10,066 bases of DNA from Deltaproteobacteria bacterium. Lineage in GTDB: Bacteria; Myxococcota; XYA12-FULL-58-9; JAUUZB01. The number at the start of each line of letters is the position of its first letter. The stretch's first letter is position 1. Below the pieces are notes generated by a model. It did no database searches. It saw only the letters and a list, made by a program, of their open reading frames with translations, and was not told the origin of the DNA. Below are positions 6,609 through 10,066 of the stretch, piece after piece. The stretch is taken from the NCBI GenBank assembly GCA_030590185.1, contig JAUUZB010000061.1, forward strand, positions 1 to 10,066, read 5' to 3'. A program made the translations under genes and the position numbers.

Positions 6609-7502
6609 AACCCGACCCAGAACGTACGGATGATGGGAGCCATAGGTGAGAAACCAACGCGGTAGCCGTTGCTCCACCCGCTGCCAACCCCGGTAGATCA
6701 TCGGCCAGGGTCCGCGGGCGGGCCCGGCGGCGCGGATGCGGCGAGCGATCTCGTCAGTGGATCGGCGCCGAAGGCCGGGTCGGATGGTCGCATAGTCGTC
6801 GGCGTAGTCCTCCGGCGTCCCATCCCGCGGCGGCCGGAGTTGGATGTTGATGTCCGGCCACGGTGGCAGGTCGACCCCGCCCACCTCGATCACCTCGACC
6901 CCGGCGGCGCGCACCTCCCGGACGACCTGCGCGGGTCGCACCGGCCAGAGGTCGCCATGATCCCAGGGCTCGGCGTGCAAGCGGTGGTAGAGGCGGTGGA
7001 CCGGGTAACCGGGGTTGAACGGGTTCTGGGTGAGGACCAATAGATAACGCGCGCTGCGCGTCGCCATGGCCCGTAAATAGGCGGCCATCCGCGGCAGGTG
7101 TTCGAGCACGCAGAAGCTCCACACCAGGTCGAAACCATCGGGGGCCTGCTCGGGTGAGGCGAGCGGCACGGTGATGACCCGCGCGTTCAGACCGACCGCC
7201 TCCCACAGGGTGCGTACCTCCGCGGCGATCTGATCGTTCGGCACCGCCAGGGTAACCTCCACGCCGCTCGCGGCCAGGGCTAGGCTCTTGATCCCGGGCA
7301 CGCCCATCACCCCGTTGGCGGGCAGCTCCAGCGCCCGGCGTAGGTCGAGGCGTCTGGCGATCCCCTGGAGGAACAGGTCCAAGGCATAGCGTTCGTAGGC
7401 GGTGCCGCGTCCCTCGTCGAGGGCCGGCCCGAGGCGCAACAGATCCTCGGCGCATCGCGGCGGCGGGTGGCCCGAGTGCCCCGGGTGCGGCCGATGTGCC
7501 AT
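6603..7502 (-). CDS. Class I SAM-dependent methyltransferase
   Basis: The product is 299 residues from ATG 7502. GAGAGG three bases before the ATG is a close-set ribosome-binding site. Longer in-frame extensions run antisense into the neighbouring radical SAM gene and are rejected. The Rossmann methyltransferase core runs about 57-160: RALELPANGVMGVPG (56-70) at motif I, VEVTLAVPND (81-90) at the SAM-ribose strand, and FDLVWSFCVLEHLP (124-137), the standard post-motif II with an LEH signature. Motif I lacks the usual DLGCGxG and instead has G64-x2-G67-x2-G70, which is unusual. The C-terminal third (LPPWPDIN, PWPMIYRGWQ) is not recognised and may recognise the acceptor. Likely an O- or N-methyltransferase tailoring a sugar or lipid in this locus. 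Its start codon is 10 bp from that of the divergent radical SAM gene; its stop is 13 bp from the converging glycosyltransferase gene. Confidence 0.82.
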   Translation of the reverse strand: MAHRPHPGHSGHPPPRCAEDLLRLGPALDEGRGTAYERYALDLFLQGIARRLDLRRALELPANGVMGVPGIKSLALAASGVEVTLAVPNDQIAAEVRTLWEAVGLNARVITVPLASPEQAPDGFDLVWSFCVLEHLPRMAAYLRAMATRSARYLLVLTQNPFNPGYPVHRLYHRLHAEPWDHGDLWPVRPAQVVREVRAAGVEVIEVGGVDLPPWPDINIQLRPPRDGTPEDYADDYATIRPGLRRRSTDEIARRIRAAGPARGPWPMIYRGWQRVEQRLPRWFLTYGSHHPYVLGRVT

Positions 7503-7512
7503 AGTCCTCTCG

Positions 7513-8607
7513 ATGTTCTCTTGGTTGGGCCGGGTGCCCGCATACCGCATGGCGTACCGCCTGGGAAGCCGCCCCCCGCGGCCGCTCAACCTGACCGTGT
7601 CGGTGCTCAACCGCTGCAACTCCCGCTGCCAAACCTGCAACGTCTATGAGCGTGAGGATGATCTGCTCAGCCCCGATGACTACGCCCGAATTTTTCACAA
7701 CTACCGGGGACTGGTCTGGTTAACCCTCAGCGGAGGCGAGCCTTCCCTGCGTCCTGACCTGCCGGAGATCACGGCCGCCATCGTGCACGCGGCCGCGCCG
7801 GAGATCATCAACCTGCCGACCAATGGCATCCTCACCGATCGCATCCTCACCCAGGTGGACGCCATCGCGGCGTTGCACCCGGGACGTTTGATCGTCAACC
7901 TCTCCCTCGACGGACTCGGCGTGGAGCATGATCGCCTGCGGGGCGTGCTGGGTAATTGGCGGGCTGCCCTCGCCACCTGGGACGGTCTTCGGGATTTGCG
8001 CCGCCAGCATGGGAACTTGGTGCTCGGGATCCACACGGTGATCTCGCGTTTCAACGTCGAGCGCTTCGCCGCGATCTGCGACGGCCTGCTCGAGCTCGAC
8101 CCGGACTCCTACATCACCGAGGTGGCACAGGAGCGGGTGGAGTTGTTGACCCGTGGCCAGGGGATCGCTCCGCAGCCCGCCGCCTATCGCCGCGCCATCC
8201 TCGCCCTCGAGCAACGCCTCGCCCGCCGTCCGGTGCGCGGGACCGCGGCGCTGATCGCCGCCCTGCGCCGGCAGTACTATCGTTATGTCGTCGATTACCT
8301 GCACCGGCCGCGGGAGATCTGGCCGTGTTATGCGGCTCTAATGTCAGCGCAGCTGATGCCGAACGGCGAGCTCTGGTGTTGCTGCGTACGTGGGGACGCG
8401 CTCGGTGACCTGCGCGCCGCGGATTTCGATTTCGGGCGGGTTTGGGGCTCACCCCGGGCCCGGGAGGTGCGCCGTGCCATCCGGACGGAGCACTGTCACT
8501 GTCCGCTGGCGAACGCGACCTATACCAACCTGCTCGCCAGCCCCATGGCGTGGGGCCGGGCCGGCGCGAGTTGGGTGTGGCATGACCTCAAGCAACGGTT
8601 GGGTTGA
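7513..8607 (+). CDS. Radical SAM protein with SPASM-like C-terminal Cys cluster
   Basis: The product is 364 residues from ATG 7513. NRCNSRCQTC gives the radical SAM [4Fe-4S] motif C35-x3-C39-x2-C42. LTLSGGEPSLRPDL (70-83) is the SAM-binding GGEP motif, followed by INLPTNG and LIVNLSLDG. The C-terminus carries C272 (WPCY), three adjacent cysteines C289-C290-C291 (NGELWCCCVRG), and C328/C330 (EHCHCPLAN), a SPASM/twitch-like arrangement for an auxiliary iron-sulfur cluster. SPASM enzymes modify peptides, sugars or lipids; relatives with this RCNSRCxTCN and C-terminal CPLAN layout sit in polysaccharide and lipid loci, as I recall the family. No Shine-Dalgarno site precedes the ATG, and a longer frame from 7402 overlaps the methyltransferase and lacks family-like sequence. 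A CATAGT hexamer at 7500-7505 would place transcription initiation at or near the ATG, so a leaderless message is possible. The start could also be ATG 7549. Confidence 0.9.
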   Translation: MFSWLGRVPAYRMAYRLGSRPPRPLNLTVSVLNRCNSRCQTCNVYEREDDLLSPDDYARIFHNYRGLVWLTLSGGEPSLRPDLPEITAAIVHAAAPEIINLPTNGILTDRILTQVDAIAALHPGRLIVNLSLDGLGVEHDRLRGVLGNWRAALATWDGLRDLRRQHGNLVLGIHTVISRFNVERFAAICDGLLELDPDSYITEVAQERVELLTRGQGIAPQPAAYRRAILALEQRLARRPVRGTAALIAALRRQYYRYVVDYLHRPREIWPCYAALMSAQLMPNGELWCCCVRGDALGDLRAADFDFGRVWGSPRAREVRRAIRTEHCHCPLANATYTNLLASPMAWGRAGASWVWHDLKQRLG

Positions 8608-8614
8608 CGGTTTC

Positions 8615-8646
8615 GGCGGCGGCGTGGGCGCCGCCCGCGATGCGGG
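8615..8646. terminator. Two adjacent GC-rich hairpins in a convergent spacer
   Basis: GGCGGCG (8615-8621) pairs with CGCCGCC (8629-8635) around a seven-base loop. It abuts and slightly overlaps a second stem, CCCGC (8634-8638) and GCGGG (8642-8646), around GAT, so the two are alternative folds. They lie in the 61-bp gap between converging genes, as expected for a bidirectional terminator. There is no U-tract. A further short stem, GTTAG-AAG-CTAAC (8668-8680), covers the stop of the minus-strand gene. Confidence 0.4.
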
Positions 8647-8668
8647 TGATGCCCGCGGGGGACGGGGG

Positions 8669-10066
8669 TTAGAAGCTAACTACGATCCCGGGCCCGGCCA
8701 GGTGGCGTCCCCCAGGGTCTTGGGTCACGACCAGGGTCGGCAGCCACCGGGGCAAGGCGGCGCTGGCCCCGGCTTCGTATTTGTTGGCGAGATCCTCGGC
8801 ATCCCAGACATCGAAGCGGCCGGCGAGATAGATGCCAAGTCCTACAGCAAGGGTGACAACCGCGCCGACGGCGGCGCCGACCACCCAGCTGACAACTATC
8901 GCGTCGCTGCTACCCGAGGCCGTGCTGCCGAGGAGCCCCACATAATTGCCAATTAAGAACCCGAATCCAGCGCCGGCCGGCGCACCCAGCACCATGGTCC
9001 AAAAACCGATGCTGCGCTGGGTCGCGCCGAGCGCCCAGTGTTTATTGCGGCTGACCAACACCGAACAGGCCCACTTGTTGTTCTTGCCGCAGGCCGCGAT
9101 CAGCGGTCCCGTCCAACCCGTGCCGGCGTAGCTCTTGAGGACTTCACAGGAAGCACGATCCCCGTTGAGGCACAGGCGCGCCACCACCCGGCCGCCCTCG
9201 TACTCGCGGTCACCGTGTGGGGTGAAGGCCGCGGCGATGCGTTTGCTCTCCACGCAGGAGGCGGCGTCCTCTGCCTCGCATGCCTTCATCCACAGGTCCG
9301 CGACCCGGGTGATCGGCTCGTTGGTGTATTCGGCCAACACCAGATCGGCCGCCTCGTGGCACACCCCCGCGTCCTTGGCATCGAACAGACAGCGGTTGCC
9401 GATGTCGTCGTAGCGCGCCAGGCCAACGTCCTGGTCGACCATGCCGAGCCGCGCGCGCGCCCGGGCCCGCAACAGCAGCTCCACGGTCATGGCGTCCTGC
9501 GCCCGCGCCTGGACCTTGGCGGGCTCCACGGCGTTGATCTGGTTCCACAGCCGTTCGCCGATCTCGTTGAGCTCCGCCTCGGTGCGAGTCAGGGGCTGCC
9601 GCATGAGGCCCGCCACCCGCACGTCATCCATGGCCGGCAGCCGTATCTCCCCGGCGGGGCCGCTCCCTGGCGGGGCCACTCTCGACCCCGGTACCGCGGC
9701 CAGCGGCGCTATCTTGAGAGTGCCGAGGGTGAGTCCACCCCCCGCCAAGAGCTTGGCCACCACCTGCGGCAGGGCGCGGATCACGTCGGTGGGCCCACCG
9801 GCGACGAAGTCCGTGCTGCGTGACTCGACCCGCGTCTCTCTGATGTCGATGAGCTTGGTGGTGATCGCCCACTCCTCATCGATTTTGGCCACCTTCATCG
9901 ACATCAGCTTGTCGACCCCGAGCGCCCCGCCGAGCTCCGCCATGCAGGAGGCGTCGTCGCAACCCAGCATCGACTTTTCCGCTTCGAAGCCCAACAGGGC
10001 GTCGATGTCATCCTTGCCGACCACGTCCCGTTGGCTCACCTCAGCGGCCGCGGCCAGCAGGGCATC
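8669..10066 (-). CDS. Membrane-anchored Cys-rich protein with GCDDASC N-terminal domain (N-terminus off window)
   Basis: The frame is open to the right edge: 465 residues are visible and the start lies outside. A GTG at 10039 is in frame, but family-like sequence (DALLAAAAEV) continues upstream of it. The N-terminal part, KDDIDALLGFEAEKSMLG then CDDASCMAELGGALGVDKL, IDEEWAITTKLIDIRE and so on, matches a CsgG/FlgO/TolB-like periplasmic domain I know from myxobacterial surface proteins; this is recall, not a search. A central helical region follows, then repeated Cys pairs about seven residues apart (ACEAEDAASC, LCLNGDRASC, ACGKNNKWAC), like degenerate Sel1-type repeats, probably disulfide-bonded. 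Two hydrophobic, Gly/Ala-rich segments follow, at about 9015-8935 and 8905-8819, likely transmembrane. The C-terminus ends LAGPGIVVSF. Any signal peptide is outside the window. No specific function can be assigned; it probably does not belong to the biosynthetic locus on its left. Confidence 0.78.
   Translation of the reverse strand, partial: DALLAAAAEVSQRDVVGKDDIDALLGFEAEKSMLGCDDASCMAELGGALGVDKLMSMKVAKIDEEWAITTKLIDIRETRVESRSTDFVAGGPTDVIRALPQVVAKLLAGGGLTLGTLKIAPLAAVPGSRVAPPGSGPAGEIRLPAMDDVRVAGLMRQPLTRTEAELNEIGERLWNQINAVEPAKVQARAQDAMTVELLLRARARARLGMVDQDVGLARYDDIGNRCLFDAKDAGVCHEAADLVLAEYTNEPITRVADLWMKACEAEDAASCVESKRIAAAFTPHGDREYEGGRVVARLCLNGDRASCEVLKSYAGTGWTGPLIAACGKNNKWACSVLVSRNKHWALGATQRSIGFWTMVLGAPAGAGFGFLIGNYVGLLGSTASGSSDAIVVSWVVGAAVGAVVTLAVGLGIYLAGRFDVWDAEDLANKYEAGASAALPRWLPTLVVTQDPGGRHLAGPGIVVSF

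Noticed and set aside
7402..7512. N-terminal extension of the SPASM-like radical SAM protein
   Set aside because: It overlaps the methyltransferase N-terminus and is Arg/Gly/Pro-rich with no resemblance to family N-termini.
9038..9823. 261-residue plus-strand open frame opposite the Cys-rich protein gene
   Set aside because: The minus strand has convincing domain features and Cys pairs; the plus frame is low-complexity and resembles no family.
1..10066. CRISPR array, tRNA or insertion sequence
   Set aside because: No spaced direct repeats, cloverleaf-like sequence, transposase motifs or flanking terminal repeats were seen on either strand by eye.

Overview
This is a GC-rich, gene-dense window holding nine protein genes and almost no spare DNA. 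The largest gap between genes is about 190 bp, so there is no stretch over 300 bases without a gene. Codon use is strongly G/C-ending throughout. The last gene carries a GCDDASC-type N-terminal domain with Cys-paired Sel1-like repeats, an architecture I associate with Myxococcota and other former Deltaproteobacteria. That lineage is the best guess, but it is an inference. I saw no tRNA, rRNA, CRISPR array, insertion sequence or integrase.

Layout. On the left is a tightly coupled minus-strand operon, read from 3321 down to 1. It encodes a D-Ala-D-Ala-ligase-like ATP-grasp enzyme, a GNAT/FemAB-like acyltransferase, and a radical SAM protein with an N-terminal B12-binding-like domain that runs off the window. 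Each pair of neighbours shares a 4-base GTGA stop/start overlap. A 189-bp divergent intergenic region (3322-3510) separates this operon from a plus-strand gene for a second GNAT/FemAB-like protein, a diverged paralogue of the one in the operon.

From there the genes alternate strand one by one: extended-SDR NAD-dependent epimerase/dehydratase (-), family 2 glycosyltransferase (+), class I SAM-dependent methyltransferase (-), SPASM-like radical SAM protein (+), and a membrane-anchored Cys-rich protein (-, entering from the right edge). Convergent ends lie 13-61 bp apart and carry GC-rich hairpins. Two divergent start pairs overlap or lie 10 bp apart, so their promoters must sit inside the opposing genes.

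How the genes may work together. ATP-grasp ligase, two FemAB/GNAT-type acyltransferases, a sugar-nucleotide-type SDR, a GT2, a methyltransferase and two different radical SAM enzymes together resemble a biosynthetic or tailoring locus. Its product could be a modified surface polysaccharide, glycolipid or peptide-decorated glycan. The families support this reading; the product cannot be told from sequence. The rightmost gene probably belongs to a different functional unit.
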